Positions 26,586-34,664 of a DNA stretch of 64,000 nt are shown one piece after another. Each line of letters opens with the position of its first letter. Position 1 is the stretch's first letter. The notes under the pieces were generated by a model. The model saw nothing but the letters and a program-made list of their open reading frames with translations. It was not told the DNA's origin and searched no databases. Source of the DNA: Enterovibrio norvegicus_B. Lineage in GTDB: Bacteria; Pseudomonadota; Gammaproteobacteria; Enterobacterales; Vibrionaceae. The stretch covers positions 62,001-126,000 of the forward strand of contig NZ_MDAG01000090.1 in the NCBI RefSeq assembly GCF_002876705.1. The letters run 5' to 3'. Both the position numbers and the translations under genes were made by a program.

Positions 26586-26948
26586 ATGGTTACTATGTTG
26601 GCTCGTACTCGCTGGTTATCTACCTCCTTCCTTTTTCGATGCATGCTTGTGGGCGTGTGTTACTTCTCTGTCCTGTTTAATATTTCTAATGCCCAGCTGA
26701 CCGCGAATGCAGAGCTTCACGAGGCAAAACCACGTAACTCAATGGCAAGAAAAGAAAACGAAGAGACGGTTGTTCTTTCCACTGCCAATGAAGAAAAGGT
26801 GCTGATTTATTTAGAAAGTATCGGATTGATAACCCCTCAAATGAGTCACCAAGAGAAACAACATATTCTCCAAGACTATCTACGTCCATCTCATGAGTTT
26901 GACCTTAGAAAGCACAAACCTCCGACGGTGAATGTGACGTCTCAATGA
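26586..26948 (+). CDS. Small exported protein resembling the N-terminal prosegment of the adjacent M6 protease
   Basis: A 120-residue protein with a signal-like hydrophobic segment (about 17-36). Its middle, NEEKVLIYLESIGLITP then a helix ending in LQDYL, lines up with NEEKVIAYLKRSGALPD and LDAYL at the N-terminus of the PrtV-like protease encoded about 160 bases downstream. It lacks any protease domain. It may be a remnant of a duplicated protease gene, or a stand-alone propeptide acting as an inhibitor or chaperone. The ribosome site is weak; ATG at 26595 is an alternative. Confidence 0.6.
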   Translation: MVTMLARTRWLSTSFLFRCMLVGVCYFSVLFNISNAQLTANAELHEAKPRNSMARKENEETVVLSTANEEKVLIYLESIGLITPQMSHQEKQHILQDYLRPSHEFDLRKHKPPTVNVTSQ

Positions 26949-27106
26949 AAAGTACTAAAGGAACCATGACTTCGTTTCGACATATTTCAGTGAGGTTGGG
27001 TGTTTGCTGCTGAAATAGCTAAATGCCTAAGTTGGCAATGTGAATCGGTGGCGGTTACCGCGACCTATTCATGGCAACCGGTTCAGAAAAGAGGACGCCT
27101 TGGCAT

Positions 27107-29887
27107 ATGAACATTGTAAAAAGCCTCGCACTTGTTGTCTTATCCTGTGCATGTACGTTATCGGTAAACGCGCACACGCCGTTTGACCGCTCTATCGTTA
27201 ACGAAGAAAAAGTGATCGCCTATCTTAAACGAAGTGGTGCGCTGCCGGACAATGCGTCGCCAGAAGACATTCGAAAAGCACTCGATGCCTATTTGAGTGG
27301 TGATCAGCCTGTCGATGACGGTGTGTTCACCAAGAAAAACTTAGAAAACCGTCAACAAATACTAAAACGAAAAACGCAGCTAGATGCCCCAAAAGAGAAG
27401 ACAAAGCGGTTTTCGTTTCTCCGTTCAGTGCCGAATACACGGACCGACCGCGTGTTGGCCATTCTGATTGATTTCCCCGATCTGCCTTACGACGATAACC
27501 GCTTAGAACCGCAGCACACCGACATGTTCTATGACACTTATCCAGCTGTTCATTATCAGGATCTCCTGTTTGGTGATGAATATGCAGGGCCGAACGGTGA
27601 AACCTTGATCACCATGCGTCAGTATTATGAACAAGAATCCGGTGGTAGCTACAGTGTTGCTGGGGCCGTTGCGGGTTGGTATCGCGCGAAGCATTCTTCT
27701 GCTTATTATGGCGCGCATACTGACTCAGGCGCTAAAGATGCCAACGCCAGAGACTTGGTAAAAGAAGCGCTCGATGCGCTCGTTCAAGATGGCTCGATAA
27801 ACCTTGCCGATTACGATAACGAAGATCGGTATGACGTTGATGGTGATGGTGACTATTTTGAACCTGACGGTATTATCGACCACTTAATGATTTTCCATTC
27901 CTCCGTCGGTGAAGAAGCGGGTGGGGGCGCGCTTGGTCAGGATGCCATTTGGTCGCACCGTTGGAACCTGCCCGTCACTTATGAATTAGAGGGTACCGAA
28001 AGCGGGCTTTCTCATTGGAACGGGAAATACGCGGCTTACGATTACACCATGCAGCCAATTGATGCTGCTGCAGGTGTGGCGGCCCACGAATATGGTCATG
28101 ACTTGGGGTTGCCTGATGAATATGACACGCAATATTCGGGCGAAGGAGAGCCTGTTTCGTCTTGGTCGATAATGTCTTCTGGATCGTGGGCGGGGAAAGT
28201 ACCTGGGTCGGAACCTGTTGCGTTTAGTGCGTGGGCGAAAGAGTTTTTGTATGCCCAAATGGGAGGGAATTGGCTAAACGCTGTGACTTATTCATTGGAC
28301 GATTTGGCGGGCACAACCAAAACAGTTCGATTGGCTGAAACCGTTGAGAATGACGACGGCACGAACCATGTGCGCATTAACTTACCAAAGAAAAGGATCG
28401 TTGAAATTTTGCCTTATGCGGGGGAATACCAGTATTACTCCGGCAAAGGGGATAATTTACACAACAGTATGTCAGCAGAACTTGTGCTGCCGACTGCTGA
28501 AAACATTTCACTTACGTTCGATGCGCACTATGACGTTGAGCCTGATTACGATTTTGCCCGTGTACTCGTCGATGGCGAACCCATTTCTGGCAATATCACC
28601 ACGTATGATGACCCCCTTGGCTCGGGCTTAGTGCCTGCGGTTCATCGCTATTCAAAAGATCACCCAGACAACGTGAATGGATGGGTACCCGCAGTGTTTG
28701 ATTTATCCCCGTACGCGGGGCAAACCGTGACGCTCACGTTTGAATACATCACTGATGGTGGCTGGGTTGAACAGGGATTCTACGCCGATAACATTTTGGT
28801 GGTCGCTGATGGAAACACTGTTCTGTCAGACGATGCCGAATCTGACAGCGATTTTGCCTTTAATGGTTACACCAAGAATGACGGTAATGGGTATTACGCT
28901 CATTACTACATGCTTCAATGGCGCAGTCATGCTGGCGTCGATGAAGGGTTAAAGAATCTTCAACGAAGCGGAGACCGCTGGCAGTATGAACCAGGGTTGG
29001 TGGTGTGGTATGCCGACGATTCTCATTCTGATAACTGGGTAGGGCAACACCCCGGCAAAGGTTGGTTAGGAGTTGTTGATGCCGATCAATTTGCATTGAC
29101 GTGGACAGATCTTGGCGAATCAGCATCTACCAAATTTCAGATTCGTGATGCGGTATTTAGTTTACAAGACCAAGCACCCATTGATGTGAGTTTTGACGAC
29201 ATTGGTACATTGATTGACGACGCATTGAATGCAATCCCGACGTTTGATGATCGCAGTGACTATTCCAATCCTGATCAGCCTGATGCTGGGCGAATTGTTC
29301 CCCAATATGGCCTTAGTATCACTGTGATTGAACAAGCGGAAGATAACCATTATGGCGTTGTAGAAATGACGCTTGACGATGATGCACCTGTTGCGGCATT
29401 CAGTACAGACATTGATGGAAATGAAGTGATTTTCATCGATCAATCCAGTGACAGAGAAGGGGCAATAACGCAGTGGTCCTGGGATTTTGGTGATGGGTAT
29501 CGTTCGAGTGAACAACACCCTGTTCATGTGTATTCTCAAGGCGGTATCTATTCGGTGTCGCTGACAGTGACAGATGCATTTGGCCAGACAAACACAGAGA
29601 CACAGCGTGTGACCTTGAATGTCGCACCTGAAGCCGACTTTGATGTCATTCAAGCAGGAAAATGGGCGCTATTCATATCAGCATCGACAGACAGTGATGG
29701 CGACATTAACAAATACCACTGGAATTTTGGTGATGGAAGGCAAGCGACATCCACTGTCGGTATCGTATGGCATACCTATAGGAAACGCGGCAAATATGAC
29801 GTTAGGCATACGGTGACCGATGATTTAGGTGGAACCGACTCTGAAACCAAGAAAATTAAGGTGAAGAAATGGAAGTGGTGGTGGTAG
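27107..29887 (+). CDS. prtV: Secreted M6 metalloprotease with two PKD domains (PrtV / immune inhibitor A type)
   Basis: A 926-residue secreted protease, near V. cholerae PrtV (918) in length and layout. Order: signal peptide (1-23), prosegment (about 25-105), M6 catalytic domain with zinc motif HEYGH (327-331) followed by GLPDEYD, a calcium-type DVDGDGDYFEPDG loop near 245-258, a middle beta domain, and two PKD domains with WDFGDG near 791 and WNFGDG near 880. PrtV-type enzymes degrade host matrix proteins and kill or deter bacterial grazers. The last residues are Lys- and Trp-rich (WKWWW), which is unusual. I chose the ATG at 27107, at the signal peptide, over 27071. Confidence 0.9.
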   Translation: MNIVKSLALVVLSCACTLSVNAHTPFDRSIVNEEKVIAYLKRSGALPDNASPEDIRKALDAYLSGDQPVDDGVFTKKNLENRQQILKRKTQLDAPKEKTKRFSFLRSVPNTRTDRVLAILIDFPDLPYDDNRLEPQHTDMFYDTYPAVHYQDLLFGDEYAGPNGETLITMRQYYEQESGGSYSVAGAVAGWYRAKHSSAYYGAHTDSGAKDANARDLVKEALDALVQDGSINLADYDNEDRYDVDGDGDYFEPDGIIDHLMIFHSSVGEEAGGGALGQDAIWSHRWNLPVTYELEGTESGLSHWNGKYAAYDYTMQPIDAAAGVAAHEYGHDLGLPDEYDTQYSGEGEPVSSWSIMSSGSWAGKVPGSEPVAFSAWAKEFLYAQMGGNWLNAVTYSLDDLAGTTKTVRLAETVENDDGTNHVRINLPKKRIVEILPYAGEYQYYSGKGDNLHNSMSAELVLPTAENISLTFDAHYDVEPDYDFARVLVDGEPISGNITTYDDPLGSGLVPAVHRYSKDHPDNVNGWVPAVFDLSPYAGQTVTLTFEYITDGGWVEQGFYADNILVVADGNTVLSDDAESDSDFAFNGYTKNDGNGYYAHYYMLQWRSHAGVDEGLKNLQRSGDRWQYEPGLVVWYADDSHSDNWVGQHPGKGWLGVVDADQFALTWTDLGESASTKFQIRDAVFSLQDQAPIDVSFDDIGTLIDDALNAIPTFDDRSDYSNPDQPDAGRIVPQYGLSITVIEQAEDNHYGVVEMTLDDDAPVAAFSTDIDGNEVIFIDQSSDREGAITQWSWDFGDGYRSSEQHPVHVYSQGGIYSVSLTVTDAFGQTNTETQRVTLNVAPEADFDVIQAGKWALFISASTDSDGDINKYHWNFGDGRQATSTVGIVWHTYRKRGKYDVRHTVTDDLGGTDSETKKIKVKKWKWWW

Positions 29888-29932
29888 TTGAGGTGGATGA
29901 AATAATGAATCTCTCTATTTCGTTTTCCTAAT

Positions 29933-29964
29933 AAAAAGCCAGCATGTTAATGCTGGCTTTTTTG
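29933..29964 (+). terminator. Terminator of the M6 protease gene
   Basis: AAAAAGCCAGCA/TGCTGGCTTTTT hairpin ending in a T-run, 45 bases after the stop. Confidence 0.9.
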
Positions 29965-30040
29965 ATTCTTGTTTTTTTTGTGCGTATTTTTGTTTTTGGA
30001 ATAAATATCACGCGCTGTTTGTTTTGACAGCGTGTTGTGA

Positions 30041-30607
30041 TTATTTATTAAAAACTAATACGAAGCTGACAGGCACAGTATCTGACAGTGGAATGCCACC
30101 GACGGTTTCAGATAATTTATTCAAGTTCTCAACAGGAATGCCAAAATCCGATGCTTTGACAATCAGAGGCTTTACAGTGTAAGCAATGATTTGGTCATCA
30201 TTTTTTAATACAGTCACAGGTACCGTGAGTTCTTTGCTGTTGCCATTTAGGGTAACGTTTACTGGAATGGACTTGTTTGCACCTTCGACGCCATCGAGTG
30301 ATACGTTGCCAGAGATAGAAACATCAGGGTTGCTGCCCGATTGGAAGAAAATCTCATTGAGACGGGTATTGCGAATCGAAATACCCGTGTTAATGCTCGA
30401 TAGTGCCGCCTTCACGGAAAAGCTACCGTCTTCATTTAGCATGCCACTCACATTGGTGAGCTCTGCTGGTTCAACGACATATTGCTTTTTAATCGTTGCA
30501 AAGTTGATGGTGGAATTTTCACTGTCTACTTTGTATTGATCGGCAGCACTGGCTTGAAAAGATAAAGTAAGAAGAGCAACAGAGATAAGAGAAGAGATTA
30601 CTTTCAT
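30041..30607 (-). CDS. YceI-family exported protein
   Basis: A 188-residue protein with a signal peptide (cut after ASA, about residue 21) and a YceI lipocalin-like beta-barrel: DQYKVDSENSTINFATIKKQ at the start of the domain and a conserved PVSFVLVF end. YceI proteins bind polyisoprenoid lipids in the periplasm; the physiological role is uncertain. Monocistronic; a hairpin with arms around 30007-30039 may end it. Confidence 0.88.
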   Translation of the reverse strand: MKVISSLISVALLTLSFQASAADQYKVDSENSTINFATIKKQYVVEPAELTNVSGMLNEDGSFSVKAALSSINTGISIRNTRLNEIFFQSGSNPDVSISGNVSLDGVEGANKSIPVNVTLNGNSKELTVPVTVLKNDDQIIAYTVKPLIVKASDFGIPVENLNKLSETVGGIPLSDTVPVSFVLVFNK

Positions 30608-30987
30608 TTTATATACCTATAATCGACATTGTTTAAATATGATTCTTTATATTCCACTCGCTGTATAGTGATATTAATCGATGATTCAGTTTGGAATTTT
30701 CGATTGAATCATTTATTTATAGTTTGTTTTAAAAATGATTCAAGTGAAACTGGTTGCTCATTATCGGTGTGATTTTTCATGTTCCAAAGCAATATCAAGG
30801 TGCTTGCTCAGCGTGTAATTTGGACGTTTTAAATACGATGCTGATAGGAACGTGCGGTGTGTATACGTAGAGATTTAGCGTAGTGCATGGAAAGCGTGTG
30901 GAAGGCAACAAATCTCGTCTTTGAGGTGTTCTCATTGCCCGTAAAGCTCTGCTATGATCCCCCAACATTTACTTAGGTGTTAACTGC
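30608..30987. other. Divergent intergenic region yceI-like/ridA
   Basis: 380 bases, AT-rich near the YceI-family gene. An extended -10 element for the RidA gene lies at 30950-30958. Nothing else recognisable. Confidence 0.4.
30950..30958 (+). promoter_or_regulatory. Extended -10 promoter of the RidA gene
   Basis: TGC-TATGAT, an extended -10 element, 30 bases before the RidA-family ATG. No good -35 at the usual distance. Confidence 0.5.
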
Positions 30988-31350
30988 ATGAAAATCCATC
31001 GAATTAACCCAACTGCTCGTTGGTCTGACGTTACTGTATTTAATGGCATCGCACATTTCGTCGAAGTGCCTGAAAGCGATCTTGATGCAGACGTTAAAGG
31101 ACAGACAGCCCAAATCTTCGAACAAGCTGAAGAAATGTTGGCAAGTGTAGGTAGCGATAAATCACGCATTCTTTCCGTTACCATTTACGTCACAGATTTT
31201 GCAAACCTCGATGCGCTAAACGGTGTTTGGGATGCGTGGTTTGACGAAGGCACAGCACCAAGCCGCGCTTGTGTGAAAGTCGAACTGGCCAATCCAAAGT
31301 ACTTGGTTGAAATGGCATTTGTTGCCGCTGCGGGTGAAGACTACCAATAA
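30988..31350 (+). CDS. RidA-family protein
   Basis: A 120-residue member of the RidA (YjgF/YER057c/UK114) family, which hydrolyses reactive enamine/imine intermediates formed by PLP enzymes. The family end motif around PSRACVKVELANPKYLVEM contains the Arg (residue near 92) that holds the carboxylate in active members, so deaminase activity is plausible. It is a diverged paralogue, not the standard 128-residue RidA. Followed by a terminator at 31360-31390. Confidence 0.88.
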   Translation: MKIHRINPTARWSDVTVFNGIAHFVEVPESDLDADVKGQTAQIFEQAEEMLASVGSDKSRILSVTIYVTDFANLDALNGVWDAWFDEGTAPSRACVKVELANPKYLVEMAFVAAAGEDYQ

Positions 31351-31359
31351 GTTCTTGTG

Positions 31360-31390
31360 AAAAACGCCTTGTACTAGCAAGGTGTTTTTA
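31360..31390 (+). terminator. Terminator of the RidA gene
   Basis: AAAAACGCCTT pairs with AAGGTGTTTTT (one G-U pair), ending in a T-run. Confidence 0.8.
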
Positions 31391-31431
31391 TATCCTGTTT
31401 TAACGTTACACAACACATAAATGGGTCATGG

Positions 31432-31896
31432 ATGACAACGCACAGTGTCTTGGTTCAATGGAATCATAGCGGCCAAGTTGATGTCGCAAACAACGCGGTA
31501 TCGCTTGTACATCAATGGACATTTGATGGTGGTATCACGGTGGATGCTTCGCCATCACCTTTTGTTATGCCTCTACGATCCCAAGATGCGGCGATCGATC
31601 CTGAAGAAGCCTTTATTGCCGCGATTGCGAGCTGTCATATGATGACGTTTTTGACTGTGGCTGAGAAACAGCGATTTGTGGTGGAAAGCTACCAAGATGT
31701 GGCTATCGGTACTTTGGGTAAGAATGCACAAGGACGCACTGCTGTTACGGATGTTGTCCTAAAACCAAAAATCTGCTTTTTCGGAGATAACACACCATCG
31801 TCGGCCATGATCAATAAAATGCATAAACTAGCGCACAAGCACTGCTTCATTGCGAATTCGGTAAACACCCAGATTTCCATTGAGCCGAATGATTGA
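31432..31896 (+). CDS. OsmC-family peroxidase-like protein
   Basis: A 154-residue OsmC/Ohr-superfamily protein. The redox cysteines are Cys68 (ASCHMM) and Cys138 (KHCFIANS), placed as in OsmC/Ohr thiol peroxidases that reduce organic hydroperoxides. It lacks the typical Ohr N-terminus and fits the general OsmC (YhfA-like) group better. The start could be ATG at 31426 or 31432. Confidence 0.85.
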   Translation: MTTHSVLVQWNHSGQVDVANNAVSLVHQWTFDGGITVDASPSPFVMPLRSQDAAIDPEEAFIAAIASCHMMTFLTVAEKQRFVVESYQDVAIGTLGKNAQGRTAVTDVVLKPKICFFGDNTPSSAMINKMHKLAHKHCFIANSVNTQISIEPND

Positions 31897-32070
31897 CCTC
31901 TATGCCTAAATCACTTCAAGGTGCAGAAGGTAGATCCTCTCATTACGCTCAATTCTTGCGCTTTAAGGTATGGATATTTGGGTATTGGTATTGGATAAAG
32001 TTGGACATGCTCGCAAACCGCCATTAGGATGAGCTTCACTCGCTAACATTCAGTTGCATATAGGGAAATC

Positions 32071-32511
32071 ATGCTCTGGTACAAAGTTGCAGAACAACTG
32101 ACCCTCCACGATATCACTTTGATCGTGGGTCCCAATCGAACAGAGAAAACGAAGTTTCTATACGAACAATATGAAGGGCAGCCTTTTACATTGGACGTTT
32201 CTAAAGCAAAGATTGCCTATTGCGGCGGCGATACTAGGATCACCGATGAAGAATGGACGGACATCTCTGAAAGGGACTGCCCGTTTATCGGCGTCGACGA
32301 TGCCCACCTTCTTACTCCCCCTGATCTTGTTAAGCTGATCGACATGGCGGTTGAAACCAAGAAACGTCTCTACATGACGTGCAACGAGACGTTTGTTGCT
32401 CAGCTGCCTGAGTTTCTATCACATGCGAAATTGCGTCGATGTTCACTCGTGAAGTTAGAACGTTTTTCTGACACTGATGTGTGCGCTTGGACACTTGCAG
32501 ACGTTTCATAA
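32071..32511 (+). CDS. Small ATPase-like protein with degenerate P-loop
   Basis: A 146-residue protein whose layout recalls the small P-loop NTPase fold: a strand ending in a Walker A-like loop GPNRTEKT (20-27) in which the usual glycine before the lysine is Glu, and a Walker B-like IGVDDAH (73-78). After that come predicted helices and strands as in ABC/AAA cores, but the remaining family motifs are missing. It may bind nucleotide weakly or be a pseudo-ATPase. I do not recognise a named family. Two conserved-looking cysteines are at 51 and 70. No signal peptide. Confidence 0.6.
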   Translation: MLWYKVAEQLTLHDITLIVGPNRTEKTKFLYEQYEGQPFTLDVSKAKIAYCGGDTRITDEEWTDISERDCPFIGVDDAHLLTPPDLVKLIDMAVETKKRLYMTCNETFVAQLPEFLSHAKLRRCSLVKLERFSDTDVCAWTLADVS

Positions 32512-32540
32512 ACGTTGACATTGCATGTGACAGAGACAAA

Positions 32541-32564
32541 AAAGCCCAGCGATTGCTGGGCTTT
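32541..32564. terminator. Bidirectional terminator
   Basis: AAAGCCCAGC/GCTGGGCTTT hairpin between the degenerate P-loop gene and the convergent rbgA-like gene. Confidence 0.88.
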
Positions 32565-32587
32565 ATCATTATAGGGTTTTTCGCGAA

Positions 32588-33532
32588 TTATCGTTTGTTG
32601 CGAAGGTAGCGTTTACGGCGCTCTTCTTTCGTTTTCGCTTTTTCTTCCGCTTTGCGAACAGCAGCTTCTTCAACGGCCACAAGCTCGCTATCAATCATGT
32701 CAGGGTGCTCAAGGGTGATTAAGCCCAATGCGCCGTTGCGAAGGTCGTTGATTAAAATCTCAGACGCTTTATGCAAATCAATACGACCGCCAGCACGCAA
32801 ACAACCGCGTTTCTCGCCGATCGCTTCCATCAATTCCACATCGCTCTCTGGCAATTCTTCAATGTTGTAGCGACTTTTCAGCAAGTCAGGATAGGCTTTC
32901 GCCAAGTACTCAACGGTATAGAAAGCAACTTCATCGTATTCCATTGCTGTGTCTTTGATTGCACCAGTTGCCGCCAAACGGAAACCACTGTGTGGGTTTT
33001 CTACTTTTGGCCACAAAATCCCGGGGGTATCAGACAGTACAACACCGTTTTGCAGGTTAATACGTTGCTGTTGACGCGTAACCGCAGGTTGGTTACCGGT
33101 TTTTGCTACAACACGACCCGCTAGGGTATTGATAATGGTGGATTTACCCACATTCGGAATACCCATGATCATGGTGCGAATGTGTTTGCCCATTTCTTCG
33201 CGGTGCGGCGCAAGCTTACGGCAAAGATCCATGATTTTATTGACTTCACTGATTTGCTCAGTGGTGATTGCCATCGCTTTTACACCCTGTTCTTTTTCAA
33301 GGTGTTCAAGCCAAAGGGCAGTCATCTCAGGATCCGCAAGGTCACGTTTGTTGAGTACTTTGATCACCGGCTTATCTTTACGGATATGGCGAATAAGCGG
33401 GTTTTCACTACTAAACGGAATACGGGCATCTAGCACTTCAATGATGACATCGATCTTAGGAACGACTTCTTCAATTTCTTTGCGTGCTTTGTGCATGTGG
33501 CCCGGGAACCACTGAATCGAGTTGTTAATCAT
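32588..33532 (-). CDS. ylqF: Ribosome biogenesis GTPase YlqF/RbgA
   Basis: A 314-residue circularly permuted GTPase: NKRD (G4) at 61-64 comes before GIPNVGKST (G1) at 124-132 and DTPG (G3) at 168-171, the order that defines this family. The N-terminal IQWFPGHMHKAR segment is diagnostic of YlqF/RbgA. In Bacillus RbgA drives late assembly of the 50S subunit. The C-terminus is a long basic/acidic tail suited to rRNA binding. Monocistronic. Confidence 0.93.
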   Translation of the reverse strand: MINNSIQWFPGHMHKARKEIEEVVPKIDVIIEVLDARIPFSSENPLIRHIRKDKPVIKVLNKRDLADPEMTALWLEHLEKEQGVKAMAITTEQISEVNKIMDLCRKLAPHREEMGKHIRTMIMGIPNVGKSTIINTLAGRVVAKTGNQPAVTRQQQRINLQNGVVLSDTPGILWPKVENPHSGFRLAATGAIKDTAMEYDEVAFYTVEYLAKAYPDLLKSRYNIEELPESDVELMEAIGEKRGCLRAGGRIDLHKASEILINDLRNGALGLITLEHPDMIDSELVAVEEAAVRKAEEKAKTKEERRKRYLRNKR

Positions 33533-33704
33533 TGGAATGATTGCCTTTTGAATACTTGTCTATCGCCGTCGAAAGGGGACATGCCACCGTGTCGAACGCG
33601 AAAATGATGGCGGCGATTCTAGCATTTAATTGTATGCAACGGAAAACGTTAGCGTTGGAAGGGGGCGTTGTTGGACATAGAGTGGGCGATCTACGTGTAA
33701 AATA

Positions 33705-33746
33705 AGAGGGAGTACATCGCACTGCGTTTCGCGCATGCCTCCCTCT
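33705..33746 (-). terminator. Possible terminator of the tct-usp operon
   Basis: Arms AGAGGGAG/CTCCCTCT enclose a 26-base GC-rich loop; on the minus strand the hairpin is followed by TTATTTT, just after the universal stress protein gene. Confidence 0.55.
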
Positions 33747-33782
33747 ATGTGTTTCTCCAGTTTATGTGTGTATAACGCGGCG

Positions 33783-34652
33783 TTAGCTCATCATAAATAA
33801 AGGGATGGTCGAACGTTTCAGCAAGCTCTTCGTGAAATCACCGAACATTTGCTGATGGATACGTTGGTGCGAGTAAGCCCCACACACAATCACATCGCTA
33901 TTTAGCGCGGCGGCCTGTTCAAGCAACGCTTGAGGTGCGCGAAGTCGACTTGCACCAAAAACCTTACTCTCACTCTGAATCCCGTGCATGGCGAGGTAGT
34001 CTTGAAGCTCACTTTGCGTGGGTTTGTTATTGACGGAACGTTCGCTGGTCGCAATGGTGACAGTGTCTACCTTACGCAAAAGTGGCATTGCTGCTGTGAC
34101 GGCTTTGGCGGCCTGTGTGTCGCCATTCCAAGCAATGGTTGCGTGTTTAGGCGCAAAAACATCTTGGGTTCTTGGCATGATCAACACAGGTTTACCGCTA
34201 TGCAGGATCGCCGCTTCGAAACTGACGCTAGACTTTCCCCGTTTCGCCTGCGGGATGATCGTCATGTCTGACAATTTTCCCTTCTCCGCCACCACTTCGC
34301 CACGAAACCCGTATACATCTTGCCACATTGCCGTGGTTTCAGGCTGAGATGTGGCATAGCGAGGAATACGTGTTTGGGTGGAGATGTGAAGACGCTGGCA
34401 CGCGTCTTCAAACAGGGCTTTGAGCGGTTCTGCATCTTCACTGACATAATCTGCCACAATTTGGTCAATGCGTTTGTAAAACTCATCAGAGATCAGCTGT
34501 CTTTCTTCCGGCAGCAATTGCTTTGGATTTATCTGTGCGTGCAGCACATCTAAATGCGCATCAAAGAATTGCGCGACGCTGAGCGCGCCCGAAATGCGCT
34601 GCTTGGCATTTGCATGTGAAGCAAAGGGCATGATGATGGTTCGAATGGTCAT
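33783..34652 (-). CDS. Universal stress protein, tandem UspA domains
   Basis: A 289-residue cytoplasmic protein with two UspA-like halves (about 1-150 and 165-289). The C-terminal half ends in VIVCGAYSHQRIHQQMFGDFTKSLL, the G-x2-G-x9-G-type ATP-binding stretch in altered form. It starts 12 bases after the TctAB stop, behind CTAGGAGG, so it is cotranscribed with the tricarboxylate transporter. Usp proteins are recurrent partners of TctABC and TRAP transporters and may modulate transport. Confidence 0.85.
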   Translation of the reverse strand: MTIRTIIMPFASHANAKQRISGALSVAQFFDAHLDVLHAQINPKQLLPEERQLISDEFYKRIDQIVADYVSEDAEPLKALFEDACQRLHISTQTRIPRYATSQPETTAMWQDVYGFRGEVVAEKGKLSDMTIIPQAKRGKSSVSFEAAILHSGKPVLIMPRTQDVFAPKHATIAWNGDTQAAKAVTAAMPLLRKVDTVTIATSERSVNNKPTQSELQDYLAMHGIQSESKVFGASRLRAPQALLEQAAALNSDVIVCGAYSHQRIHQQMFGDFTKSLLKRSTIPLFMMS

Positions 34653-34664
34653 GGTGCCTCCTAG

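Noticed and set aside
31903..31990. Possible further degenerate copy of the repeat after the OsmC gene
   Set aside because: Only the TTGGGTA motif at the right end fits; the left end and interior do not match the full element.
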